NCBI GenBank assembly: GCA_023429135.1
Contig: JAEYWD010000102.1
Span: 137,586 to 201,585 of the forward strand
Direction: 5' to 3'
Origin: Bacteroidota bacterium
Lineage (GTDB): Bacteria; Bacteroidota; Bacteroidia; Bacteroidales; JAAUTT01
Length of the DNA stretch: 64,000 bases
Shown: positions 36,101 through 44,898 of the stretch, one piece after another
Layout: every line of letters starts with the position of its first letter
Numbering within the stretch: position 1 is the first letter of the stretch
Notes under the pieces: generated by a model
The model's database searches: none
What the model saw: only the letters and a program-made list of their open reading frames with translations
Told to the model about the DNA's origin: nothing
Translations under genes and position numbers: made by a program

Positions 36101-38668
36101 AATTTTTAGCCCAACATAATTTCCATAAGGCGAAACCGAAACCACCTGGTTATCGATACTGAATTCTCCACCAGGTTCATAAACCCGGGTCAGGATGGCA
36201 GCACGCAACATACCTGGCGCATTTCTTTCCAGACTAATATCGGCATTAATGGTCGCATCGCCATTGGAATCAAGCGTACCGGAGAAAATACTCTTTTCCT
36301 CCACATCGAATTTGCGTGTGGGATCATCAAAAATAAAGGCATCGTAGCCTTTGAAGGATGTAGCAACAGATGACAGATTAGCGGTAACTTCTGTCTTAAG
36401 TCCGCTTGCCGGAGCTCCATGCAGCCATTTGGCCGTAAGGTTTGCAGCAAACGAGCCGGTATTGATCATAGTTTTCCCTAAATCGAGATTAACTTTAATA
36501 CGATTAGGTTTTATGGTCTCAATCTTTAAATATTTGGTAAACTCAACAGATCCTATCTTAATTTTAGACAGCCAATTACCTGTGGGTGATTCTTCATTGG
36601 TTTTAAAAGTAAAATTATAAAAGCCATTCATTCCTGAGGTTTTTACAATTTTCCTGAAAAGCTGTCCTTGCGGAGTATACAATTCGAAAATAACCGGGTG
36701 GTTAGCGGGCAGTGAATTCAATTTATCCTCGATAATACAAGTGAGATAAATAGTATCGCCAGGGCGCCAAACTCCGCGTTCCCCATAGATAAAACCTTTG
36801 ATGCCTTTTTGAACAACCTGGCCTGCAACATCAAACTGGCTGTACGAAAGAGCATTTCCATCAGACAATTTCAGATAGCCCTTTTGCTGATCGCGACTGG
36901 CAACAATAAGAAAAGCTTTACCTTTGGCGTCGATGGTGCAAAAGCCATCCCCATCCGTTGTTTCGCTGGCAATAATCTGTTGCTGATAATTTAAAACATC
37001 TACTTTAACTCCGTTTAAAGGTTTTGTTGTAACAATATCGGCAATTGCAACTGCAATTTTGTTGTTTCCAAATGATTTGGCAGTAATACCAAAATTGGAG
37101 GCAATCACATTGCTGGTGACTTTTCGGCTATCATTATAGTACGAAGCAGAACAGGGATCATCACGACGATTGTAATTATTTTCCTCACCGTCCGATTCCT
37201 CGTAATATTCGTATTCATCATAACTATACTGATAATCATAATAGCTCTCGCCCGCATCCCAGTAGGCCAGTTCTTCCTCAAACTGATCCATGGTAATTTC
37301 TTCAATAGGCTCGGCTTTTTCATCTTCGCATGGATAGGTGGAATAAGCCTTTTTAAAACTAAGTTCAATGCGATAAATAGCGCCAGGTTCCTGCTTTATA
37401 AGCGTAGACAGGTCCAGAGAAAAAGTGTTCCATTTTCCATAGTCGATAGGTTTATCGGTTCCTGTAAGAGAAATGGTTTTCGCTATAATTAACCGGCCAG
37501 CCCGTTTTAACTCATACTGGCCATCGTAATTGTTAACCTGCAAAAATTGGGGAACATTATTATCGAAAATCTTCACAATGCGCACATCAACAGCACGAAG
37601 GTTAACTGCTTCAAACGGGAAATTTAATCCTTTAGAATCAGGTAAAATTGTTCCTTTTCCAAGCAAACGTACAGCGGGTTTAATATTCTCAAATATTAAA
37701 TCAGCTTCAAAAGCCGATTTTAGCGGATACGACATACTGTTTTTAACACCTTTGTCAACTTTTAGGTGAACTGATCCATTTATATGATTTGAAAAATAGA
37801 CCTTTAAAATATTTTTATTAACTTCAAAATTAACATCTGCCTCTTTATTGATAGTTACTAAACCATTCAAATCCTGCGATTTATTTAATGGATCGGAAAA
37901 CCGTACTTCAATATATTGATTAGGTTCCAGAATTGCTTTTGCCTCGATTACCAAAAAATCAAAAATAGAAGGAATAGCAACTTTTTCTTCGCCTGAAGCA
38001 TCCACATCAATCTTATTCCCATCCCATTTTACAATTACTTCACTGGCCTTTTCCCCACGAACAACACTATCCACCTGAAAAGAAAACTTGTTGTTCTCGC
38101 TCTGAACCCAGGTAACGTTCAGATTTTTGCCGTTTTGAGTTGCAGTAAGAATCTGCGATAAGTTCTTTTCATTCACTACATCGGCCGTTAACAGGGAGCC
38201 TGTTATTTTATTTCGCGAAAGGTCTTCTACATGATAAGGTTCGTACCCATCAATATTCACAGCAAATGATTGCTTAATGGTAGTAAACTCGAATTTGAAG
38301 ACTTTGAATTTACTTTCAACATCCTTGATTTTTTTTAAATAGAACTCAGCGGTGTAAGTCTTTCCAGCGTCCATCCATTTGTCGGGCCGAAACTCAATTG
38401 TCCTCTTATCAATCCAATAAGCTTTACCACTAATACCTGGAGAGAAATCAAAAAGATCTTCGGTTGCTTCCGTATTGTTTTCAACCTGCAACTGAACTTC
38501 ATCAGTCAACTCTATGCGGATAGAAGAAGCTACCGAAATATCGCCCGAGGTAAAAGCGGCAATGTGCTCGCTAAATCCCGGATCGATGGTTAGTTTGCTT
38601 TTTTTACATCCTGAAAAAAAATTTAATGTAAAAAAAGTTATGAAAACAAGTAAAAACAATTTTTTCAT
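33104..38668 (-). CDS. Bacterial alpha-2-macroglobulin lipoprotein with intact thioester motif
   Basis: The 1854-residue protein starts with a lipoprotein signal (lipobox FSGC, Cys20). Successive MG-type beta domains run through the first 1150 residues. The thioester CAEQ is at residues 1401-1404 within PHGCAEQTTSAAFPQLF, followed by the alpha-helical TED domain (GGISYWPG) and a C-terminal receptor-binding-like beta domain. The family traps attacking proteases by covalent reaction of the thioester. An unusual Asp/Glu/Tyr-rich stretch occupies about residues 466-512, between domains. The gene is followed by pbpC, the typical partner. The length is at the upper end of the family range (1500-1900). 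Confidence 0.95.
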   Translation of the reverse strand: MKKLFLLVFITFFTLNFFSGCKKSKLTIDPGFSEHIAAFTSGDISVASSIRIELTDEVQLQVENNTEATEDLFDFSPGISGKAYWIDKRTIEFRPDKWMDAGKTYTAEFYLKKIKDVESKFKVFKFEFTTIKQSFAVNIDGYEPYHVEDLSRNKITGSLLTADVVNEKNLSQILTATQNGKNLNVTWVQSENNKFSFQVDSVVRGEKASEVIVKWDGNKIDVDASGEEKVAIPSIFDFLVIEAKAILEPNQYIEVRFSDPLNKSQDLNGLVTINKEADVNFEVNKNILKVYFSNHINGSVHLKVDKGVKNSMSYPLKSAFEADLIFENIKPAVRLLGKGTILPDSKGLNFPFEAVNLRAVDVRIVKIFDNNVPQFLQVNNYDGQYELKRAGRLIIAKTISLTGTDKPIDYGKWNTFSLDLSTLIKQEPGAIYRIELSFKKAYSTYPCEDEKAEPIEEITMDQFEEELAYWDAGESYYDYQYSYDEYEYYEESDGEENNYNRRDDPCSASYYNDSRKVTSNVIASNFGITAKSFGNNKIAVAIADIVTTKPLNGVKVDVLNYQQQIIASETTDGDGFCTIDAKGKAFLIVASRDQQKGYLKLSDGNALSYSQFDVAGQVVQKGIKGFIYGERGVWRPGDTIYLTCIIEDKLNSLPANHPVIFELYTPQGQLFRKIVKTSGMNGFYNFTFKTNEESPTGNWLSKIKIGSVEFTKYLKIETIKPNRIKVNLDLGKTMINTGSFAANLTAKWLHGAPASGLKTEVTANLSSVATSFKGYDAFIFDDPTRKFDVEEKSIFSGTLDSNGDATINADISLERNAPGMLRAAILTRVYEPGGEFSIDNQVVSVSPYGNYVGLKIPKLQFGYLETDTNQVFEIATVSKDGKPVSKNNIEVYIYKLDRNWWWNASNESLANYESNSYATPVYHTKTSTINGKGKFTYRLKYPDWGRFLVRVVDNDGGHATGEVLFFDWPGWRGRADRGDSKSASMLSFNADKASYNVGEEASITFPSTKTGRILVSLESGSNIIKQWWEDCDGKEKKVSFQVTEEMAPNIYVYASLIQPHASSGNDRPIRMYGVIPLKIENPESHLNPELSAPAEVRPEQSFDVQVKEKNNKKMTYTLAIVDEGLLDITRFKTPDPWTEFYGREALGVRTWDLYDYIIGAYGGSIERLFAIGGDGDLRGKGDKKANRFKSIVKFLGPFELDGGSAKHTITLPQYIGSVKVMVVAGNGKAYGNADKTIAVRKPLMILATLPRVVSPGESLSLPVSVFAMDPNIKKVSLELQANSFFSIEDDHKKQVSFSKPGENDVAFNIKVLPKIGVGKVKVIATSGGETDIYEIEIDVRNANPKVTKYFEAVVDAGKSADIAYTLPGISGTNKATLEISSIPAIDLTRRLGYLIAYPHGCAEQTTSAAFPQLFLDKFVDLDELAKKRVKENVSAAIIRLNTMQMSDGGISYWPGNQDANLWATSYVGHFMLMAKEKGYDLPSGFLRNWLKFQKKEARNWTMPSHSGEAYYYYQSDLIQAYRLYTLALAGEPDMGAMNRMKEVKGLSSQALWRLAATYALAGQPEVARQLMVKGVDELKPYSGFNYTFGSLERDWAMVLETYTLVKDRTSAFNFIKKLANALSSEYWMSTQSTAYCLYAIGKSMEEMNLGGPISCSVSGSGINATKLQSTLPVKQMNMNANIINGSVKIANSGKGSLFVRVIAEGVPETGPTQASENNLSMNVSYTDLQGNRIDVDNIQQGKDFIMEVTVKNPGQLGYYKDMALTQIVPSGCEIINTRFLEMASEKTESPYTYIDFRDDRVLTYFNLDRGETKTFKVRMNASYGGKFYLPGVYCEAMYESKVNALSAGKWIEIK

Positions 38669-38889
38669 ACGTATAAAAATTAGGTTGTTTGGTACTGAAA
38701 TTTAATTAAATATTCTTTAAAACAGAATTATTTTAAAAAGGGTTATGCTTCGGGATTAAATTTTTTATTCAAGTAAACTGGACGAAAGTTTAAAGATCAA
38801 AAAATTACATTTTTGTTTATAATTGAAAAATTTTTTCTGCAAAAGCCTGAACTAGAGAAGATAAAAAAATAAAGTTTGAGTTTAATCAG

Positions 38890-38897
38890 TATATTTG
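38890..38897 (+). promoter_or_regulatory. -7 promoter element of the S41 protease gene
   Basis: TATATTTG matches TAnnTTTG exactly, 31 nt before the ATG at 38928. A TTTG lies at 38875-38878 but at a short 11-nt spacing. Confidence 0.5.
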
Positions 38898-38927
38898 TAA
38901 CTTAAGAATAAAATTTCCAGAAGGGGT

Positions 38928-40646
38928 ATGAGAACATTTAAGCAGATCCGGAAAAGGTGGAAGATTGCAGGAATAGCAGTTGTATTATCGTCCATGTTTA
39001 GTATTTATGCGTTTACCGACAGTGATTTCAAGATTCTGAAGAATCTGGATATTTTTTATACCCTTTTTCGTGAACTGAACTTATATTACGTTGACAATAC
39101 CGACCCTGAACTACTTATAAAAACCGGGATCGATGGCATGTTGCAATCGCTCGACCCGTATACAGTTTACATTCCCGAAAATGAAGCGGATGATTACAGC
39201 ATATTAACCACAGGAAAATATGGTGGTATTGGCGCAACAACCCGGAAAATTGGAGGCTATGTAGTTATTTCCGAAATATACGAAAATTATCCGGCCGACC
39301 GGGCCGATTTAAAAACCGGCGATATTATTCATGAGATAGATGGTCAACCGTTATATTTTAAAGAATCTTCGGAAATCAGCGAATTGCTGAAAGGCGAACC
39401 AGGTACCGAAATTCTGCTCACGATAGAGCGTCCCAACGAAAACAAACTTATTAAGAAGAGTTTAAAAAGGGAAAAAATAAGTTTATCAAATGTGCCTTAT
39501 TATGGAATGGTAAATGAAGAAATCGGTTATATCAAACTTATGAATTTTACCGGCGACGCCCACAAAGAAGTAAGACAGGCGTTGATGAATCTGAAAGAAA
39601 AATCGGGTGCAAAAGGGCTTATTCTTGATTTAAGAGGTAATCCTGGTGGTCTGCTTATCGAAGCAGTTGATGTTGTTAACCTTTTTGTAAATAAAAGTCA
39701 GGAGGTTGTCAGCACTAAAGGAAAAATGAAACAATTCGATAACATATACAAAACTCGCAATAGTCCCTACGATACTCAAATTCCTTTGGTAGTTCTTGTG
39801 AACAGAAGTTCTGCTTCATCAGCCGAAATTGTTGCAGGCTCGATGCAGGATCTGGATCGCGCAGTTATTATTGGTCAGCGTACCTATGGAAAAGGCCTTG
39901 TACAAACCACCCGGCCGTTAAGCTACAATGCACAGCTTAAAGTAACCACAGCAAAATATTACATTCCTAGCGGAAGGTGCATTCAGGCTTTGGATTATTC
40001 GAAAAGAAGATTCGATGGTAGAGTGAGCTACATACCCGATTCGCTCATAAATGAATTCAACACCAAAAACGGACGCAAAGTTTACGATGGAGGCGGTATT
40101 GTTCCCGACATTACAATGAATCCGGAGACTTTAAGTAAAATTTCTATTTCTCTATATACCAGAGGGCTATTCTTTAATTATGCAACCGCTTTTTATCACA
40201 AATACGACAGTATTCCAAATATTATGAAATTTGAGATAACCGATGATATATTTAAAAATTTTGTAGAATTCATTTCTACCAAAAATTTCGATTATATGTC
40301 GGAATCGGAACAAGTACTCGAGAAACTGCAGGAGATCGCCAAAGCAGAAAACTATTTCGAGAATTCGAAAGATGAATTTGCTCAGCTTCAAAAGAAAATA
40401 ACCCATGACAAATTCCGCGATCTGGAAGAAAACCGTGAAGAAATAAGCGAGTTGCTAATGGAAGAAATTGCCAGCCGTTATTACTTTCAGAAAGGAAGGA
40501 TAGGTTCGTCACTTAAAAAAGATACCCACGTCAAAAAAGCAATAGAAGTTCTCTCAAATGATAAGCACTATGCCAATATCCTGAATGGAACAATAAAGTC
40601 GGATATCGCAAGCAAACGTACTTATTACCGATACGAGGAAAACTAG
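38928..40646 (+). CDS. C-terminal processing protease, peptidase family S41
   Basis: The 572-residue protein has an N-terminal membrane anchor or uncleaved signal (about 10-30). A PDZ domain (about 95-175, GGIGATTR, DLKTGDIIHEIDG) precedes the S41 core (about 190-365). The core has LRGNPGGLL, the nucleophile region NRSSASSAEI and the general-base Lys in GQRTYGKGLVQT. A 200-residue helical C-terminus follows. Proteases of this group trim periplasmic proteins at their C-termini. It has its own promoter element and ends 4 nt inside the convergent polA gene. Confidence 0.93.
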   Translation: MRTFKQIRKRWKIAGIAVVLSSMFSIYAFTDSDFKILKNLDIFYTLFRELNLYYVDNTDPELLIKTGIDGMLQSLDPYTVYIPENEADDYSILTTGKYGGIGATTRKIGGYVVISEIYENYPADRADLKTGDIIHEIDGQPLYFKESSEISELLKGEPGTEILLTIERPNENKLIKKSLKREKISLSNVPYYGMVNEEIGYIKLMNFTGDAHKEVRQALMNLKEKSGAKGLILDLRGNPGGLLIEAVDVVNLFVNKSQEVVSTKGKMKQFDNIYKTRNSPYDTQIPLVVLVNRSSASSAEIVAGSMQDLDRAVIIGQRTYGKGLVQTTRPLSYNAQLKVTTAKYYIPSGRCIQALDYSKRRFDGRVSYIPDSLINEFNTKNGRKVYDGGGIVPDITMNPETLSKISISLYTRGLFFNYATAFYHKYDSIPNIMKFEITDDIFKNFVEFISTKNFDYMSESEQVLEKLQEIAKAENYFENSKDEFAQLQKKITHDKFRDLEENREEISELLMEEIASRYYFQKGRIGSSLKKDTHVKKAIEVLSNDKHYANILNGTIKSDIASKRTYYRYEEN

Positions 40647-43405
40647 TGGGCTTCGAGCCAGTTTTTACCCGCTCCCACTTCAACAACCAATGGAACTTTT
40701 AATTCCACTGCGCTTTCCATTTCTTCTTTTGCAAGCTTTTTAACAATATCAAGCTCTTCCATGGGAACATCGAATACCAATTCGTCGTGTACCTGAAGAA
40801 TCATTTCGGTTTTCAGGTTATGACGCTTCAGAGCTTTATGAATATTGATCATTGCCATTTTAATAATATCGGCTGCTGTACCCTGAATAGGAGAATTTAT
40901 TGCATTTCGTTCAGCCATACTCCGAACGGTGGCATTGGCCGATACAATATCCGGCAGGTGACGTCTCCGCCCAAACAGGGTTTTAACATATCCAAGAGAC
41001 TTTCCAGCCTGAATTGACATATCCATATAAGTTTTCACACCAGGGAAGGTAGCAAAATATCCTTCTATAAGCATTGAAGCCTCCTTTCTTGGAATTTTTA
41101 GTCGCTGGGAAAGGCCGAATGCCGATATACCATAAATAATTCCAAAATTGGCCGTTTTAGCGTTATTTCGCATTTCGCGTGTTACCTCCTCAACCGGCAC
41201 ATTATAAATTTTTGCTGCAGTGGCAGTATGAATGTCCTCGTTATTACGAAAAGCATCCATCATATTCAAATCCTCACTCATATGAGCCATAATGCGTAAC
41301 TCAATCTGAGAATAATCAGCCGAAACAATCAAATGATTTTCATTCCGGGGAATAAATGCCTTTCTGATTTCTCTTCCCCTTTCGGTTCTTATTGGAATAT
41401 TCTGGAGGTTCGGGTTAATCGAACTCAAACGACCGGTCGCAGCAAGAGCCTGATTAAATGTGGTATGTAACCTTCCGGTTAAATTATTTACCAGCTCAGG
41501 AAGAGCTTCCACATATGTATTCAACAACTTACGCAACATACGGTAATCCAGTATAAATGGAATAATAGGGTGCTTATCGGCAAGATCAAGCAAAACATCT
41601 TCTGAAGTGGAGTACTGCTTTGTTTTGGTTTTTTTGTTGTTGGAATCAATTCCCAGCTTTTCAAATAAAATTTCACCTAATTGTCTGGGCGATTGAATGT
41701 TAAACTGAGTTCCGGCAAGTTTAAATATTTCCTCCTCAATTTTCAAAAGATCAGTCCGCAGTTCGTTAGCTAATTCATTCAACGCAGACTTATCCAGGTT
41801 AATGCCGGCAAATTCCATGTCGGCCAATACATTAATGAGTGGCATTTCAAGCGTTTCTGCCAATTCTGCTAAGGAATTCTTTTCAAGCTCCTTTTCCAGA
41901 ATAAGCTTCAACTGCCAGGTTACATCGGCATCCTCGGCAGCATATTCCGCAATATTTTCCAGCGCAACCGATGACATGCTGATTTGCTGTCTTCCTTTAC
42001 CAATCAAATCCTCAATAGGAACAGGGGTATATTTCAGATACTTCTCCGAAAGGTAAGTCATATTATGCCTCTGCTCCGGCTCAATAAGGTAGTGTGCCAG
42101 CATCGTGTCAAATATCCGGCCTTTCACTTCAATACCATACTTCTTGAAAACAAGTATATCAAATTTTATATTCTGCCCTATTTTGGAAATATTCTCATCT
42201 TCGAGCACCAATGCCAATAATTCAACATATTGCTGTATATTTTCCTTCTCTCTAGGGAAAGCAATATAATAAGCTTCTCGCTCTTTCCAGGAAACCGAAA
42301 TACCCACAAGTTCTGCATCAAGGGTATTAAGAGAGGTGGTTTCGGTATCAATACAAAATTCCGGAAGAGATTTTATTTGACCTATTAGGGACTGCAATTC
42401 GCCTTGATTATTAATTATCAGATATTTATGAGGGGTATTATCAATACTGTTGTACAATTTTTGCTGCTCCACAGGCTCAGGAAGCACCATATCGAAAAGA
42501 TTGCCCTGCAATGCAACTGGTTTATTAACTCTGGCTGTTATCCGCTTTTCAAGACTGTTGAAATTCATCTTGCTCAACAAAGGACGAATTTTATTTAAAT
42601 CCTGCTTTTTAAAACTCAGATCTCTTATAATACAGTCGACCTCCACATCGGTGCTAATGGTACAAAGTTGTTTGGCAAGGTAAACAGTTTCCTTATGATT
42701 GGACATTACCTCAAGCACTTTACCTTTCAAGGTATGCAGATTGTTAAACAGATTTTCAAGCGTTCCATGATCGGCCAAAAGTTTAGCAGCAGTTTTTTCG
42801 CCAATTCCGGGGGCACCAGGAACATTGTCGGATTTATCTCCAACCAGTGCTAAAAACTCCAGAAACTGCTCAGGCGATTCTACATCAAAATAACTTCTAA
42901 TATTATCAAGGGAAATAATCTCGGAAGGTGTTCCAGGCTTGCTCGGCCTGAGAATATAAATGTTTCTATCAAGGAGCTGGATGTAATCCTTGTCAGGAGT
43001 TACCATGTAAACCTGAAAATCTTCTTTTGAAGCCCTTTTTGCAATGGTGCCTATTATATCATCTGCTTCATAACCGTCACATTCTAAAATAGGAATATCA
43101 TAAGCCTGAAGCAATTCCTTAATAATAGGAATTGATTTCTTAATTTCCTCAGGCGTTGATTCTCTGTTTGCCTTATATAACGGGTAAATTTCGTTACGGA
43201 AAGTATTACCGGGAGGATCAAAAGCCACCGCCATATGAGTGGGACTTTCCTTGGTAATTATGTCTTCAATTGTATTGAGAAAACCAAATACAGTGGAGGT
43301 ATTGAAGCCTTCGGCATTAAACATAGGACTGCGGAGAAACGCATAATACGATCGGTAAATCAATGCGTAAGCATCGAGCAGGAATAAACGGTTGTGACTA
43401 TTCAT
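40643..43405 (-). CDS. polA: DNA polymerase I
   Basis: The 920-residue enzyme has all three domains. The 5' nuclease (about 1-290) includes GYEADDIIG and GDKSDNVPG. The 3'-5' exonuclease (about 320-520) has its metal residues intact (FCIDTETTS and YAAEDADV). The polymerase domain (about 540-920) carries DYSQIELRIMAH and QVHDELVFD. It fills gaps and removes RNA primers. The proofreading site is retained, unlike in several Gram-positive PolA proteins. The downstream end overlaps the convergent protease gene by 4 nt. The ArsR-type regulator lies 12 nt upstream and may be cotranscribed. Confidence 0.97.
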   Translation of the reverse strand: MNSHNRLFLLDAYALIYRSYYAFLRSPMFNAEGFNTSTVFGFLNTIEDIITKESPTHMAVAFDPPGNTFRNEIYPLYKANRESTPEEIKKSIPIIKELLQAYDIPILECDGYEADDIIGTIAKRASKEDFQVYMVTPDKDYIQLLDRNIYILRPSKPGTPSEIISLDNIRSYFDVESPEQFLEFLALVGDKSDNVPGAPGIGEKTAAKLLADHGTLENLFNNLHTLKGKVLEVMSNHKETVYLAKQLCTISTDVEVDCIIRDLSFKKQDLNKIRPLLSKMNFNSLEKRITARVNKPVALQGNLFDMVLPEPVEQQKLYNSIDNTPHKYLIINNQGELQSLIGQIKSLPEFCIDTETTSLNTLDAELVGISVSWKEREAYYIAFPREKENIQQYVELLALVLEDENISKIGQNIKFDILVFKKYGIEVKGRIFDTMLAHYLIEPEQRHNMTYLSEKYLKYTPVPIEDLIGKGRQQISMSSVALENIAEYAAEDADVTWQLKLILEKELEKNSLAELAETLEMPLINVLADMEFAGINLDKSALNELANELRTDLLKIEEEIFKLAGTQFNIQSPRQLGEILFEKLGIDSNNKKTKTKQYSTSEDVLLDLADKHPIIPFILDYRMLRKLLNTYVEALPELVNNLTGRLHTTFNQALAATGRLSSINPNLQNIPIRTERGREIRKAFIPRNENHLIVSADYSQIELRIMAHMSEDLNMMDAFRNNEDIHTATAAKIYNVPVEEVTREMRNNAKTANFGIIYGISAFGLSQRLKIPRKEASMLIEGYFATFPGVKTYMDMSIQAGKSLGYVKTLFGRRRHLPDIVSANATVRSMAERNAINSPIQGTAADIIKMAMINIHKALKRHNLKTEMILQVHDELVFDVPMEELDIVKKLAKEEMESAVELKVPLVVEVGAGKNWLEAH

Positions 43406-43417
43406 TTTAGAAAGGGA

Positions 43418-43717
43418 TTAAGAACAGGAACATTTACTGACGCAATCGAGGATGCTGGTTAAATTATCATGTTTGAGGAAGTAAAAAGTATTCTTACCAT
43501 CCCTCTTGGAACTTAGCACTCCTTTATCCTTCAGTATTCCTAAATGATGCGAGGCAGTTGCCTGCTCTATTTTTAAAGTAGAATGAATCTCGGAAACTGT
43601 AAGCTTTTTGCCATCCTCCAAACAATTCAAAATAGAAATCCTTACCGGATGAGCAATCGCTTTAAGCATATTGGCAGCCTGGTCCAATTGTTCTGGGGTT
43701 AATTCACTAAATTTCAT
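43418..43717 (-). CDS. ArsR-family winged-helix transcriptional regulator
   Basis: The 99-residue protein has the ArsR winged helix (AIAHPVRISIL, then SEIHSTLKIEQATASHHLGILKDKGVL as the helix-turn-helix, and a wing with KRDGKNTFYF). The canonical alpha3 metal motif CxC is absent. Three cysteines cluster at the C-terminus (Cys in CVSKCSCS), which could bind a metal or sense redox state. It precedes polA by 12 nt and is divergent from the polyprenyl-synthetase-like gene, with 126 bp between their starts. Ligand unknown. Confidence 0.88.
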   Translation of the reverse strand: MKFSELTPEQLDQAANMLKAIAHPVRISILNCLEDGKKLTVSEIHSTLKIEQATASHHLGILKDKGVLSSKRDGKNTFYFLKHDNLTSILDCVSKCSCS

Positions 43718-43843
43718 GTTAGAAATATATTAATATACAAATATATAAATAATATGCCCACAATTAATTAAATTAAATTGCATAAATTCAGCCAAAGCAT
43801 TTGTATCTTGTGGAAGTTTATGTTCAATTTCAGTAATAAACAC

Positions 43844-44779
43844 ATGGCTCAAACAAAAACATTGGAAATTTCGTTAAAAGAGGAAATCTTCAAATACAAG
43901 GAATATTATAAAACATCGCTAAAAAGCAAAACTAAAATTCTTGATATTATTTCTTCATTTGTACATCAAAGAAAAGAAAATAAAATACTTCCCATAATTA
44001 CCATACTCTCGGCAAAGGCTTCGGGCAAAATAACCGATACCACCTATGTTGCCGCTGCCATAATAGATCTGCTGTATACAGCAACAAAAATTCACGACGA
44101 TGTAGAAAATGAATCCTATTCTACCAATATATTCAATAAAATAGATTCATTATGGAAAGAAAAGCTTTCGGTATTAATGGGTGATTATTTTCTGGCCCAG
44201 GGTCTTTTAATTTCTGTTAAAAACAAAAATTACCAATTGCTTGAAATTTTCTCGAAATCAGTTAAACAAATTACTGAAGGGGAAATACAAATGTTAAATA
44301 TTACCAGTAATTTAACCTTTGACAAAAAAGAATATCTGGATATAATTCAAAAAAAATCGGCTTCGCTTTATGCTGCATGTACAAAAGCCGGTGCCCTATC
44401 AGTGGGTGCAGACAACGAAACGATTAATATACTTACCTCCTATGGCCGAAACTACGGAATTGCATTATTTATTAATAACGATCTTCAAATAAAAAACACG
44501 ATAATAAATTCGAAATACCGAATTACACTTCCTTATATATTGGCTCTTATTAATTCGGATGAACAGGAAAAAATTAAAATGATGAAATACCTGCATTATC
44601 CTGTTGAAAAGAAATTAACAGCGTATTTACAAAGTTATACGGAGAAGAAAAATGGCGTATCCGAAGCCATTAAACTATTAGAAGATTATAAAACCAAAGC
44701 TGTTGAGGATATCACAGAACTGCCATTTTCCGATGCAGTGGAATCGCTAAAACAATTAGTTATCAAGACCATTGATTAG
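43844..44779 (+). CDS. Polyprenyl-synthetase-like protein with degenerate second Asp motif
   Basis: From ATG 43844 the protein has 311 residues. Earlier in-frame starts (TTG 43778, ATG 43820) are less likely. The trans-isoprenyl diphosphate synthase fold is recognisable: TKIHDDVEN (residues 82-89; DDxxD altered to DDVEN), LMGDYFLAQG, and the helix EGEIQML. The second motif, usually QIxDDxxD, reads FINNDLQIK (about 210-217), so two of its three Asp are lost. The usual KxxGxG-rich product-release region is shortened. It may be inactive or a regulatory partner of another synthase. It is unlinked to the crt operon 28 kb away. Family is likely; activity is doubtful. Confidence 0.75.
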   Translation: MAQTKTLEISLKEEIFKYKEYYKTSLKSKTKILDIISSFVHQRKENKILPIITILSAKASGKITDTTYVAAAIIDLLYTATKIHDDVENESYSTNIFNKIDSLWKEKLSVLMGDYFLAQGLLISVKNKNYQLLEIFSKSVKQITEGEIQMLNITSNLTFDKKEYLDIIQKKSASLYAACTKAGALSVGADNETINILTSYGRNYGIALFINNDLQIKNTIINSKYRITLPYILALINSDEQEKIKMMKYLHYPVEKKLTAYLQSYTEKKNGVSEAIKLLEDYKTKAVEDITELPFSDAVESLKQLVIKTID

Positions 44780-44898
44780 TTTATTAAACCAGAAGAATGG
44801 CGAGTAAAAGCTAACCTGAGGTAAAAACTTTCAGATAAACAATTCAATACATAAGTCTAACTAAACTTTTGCATTATCATATATTTCATTCGTGCATC

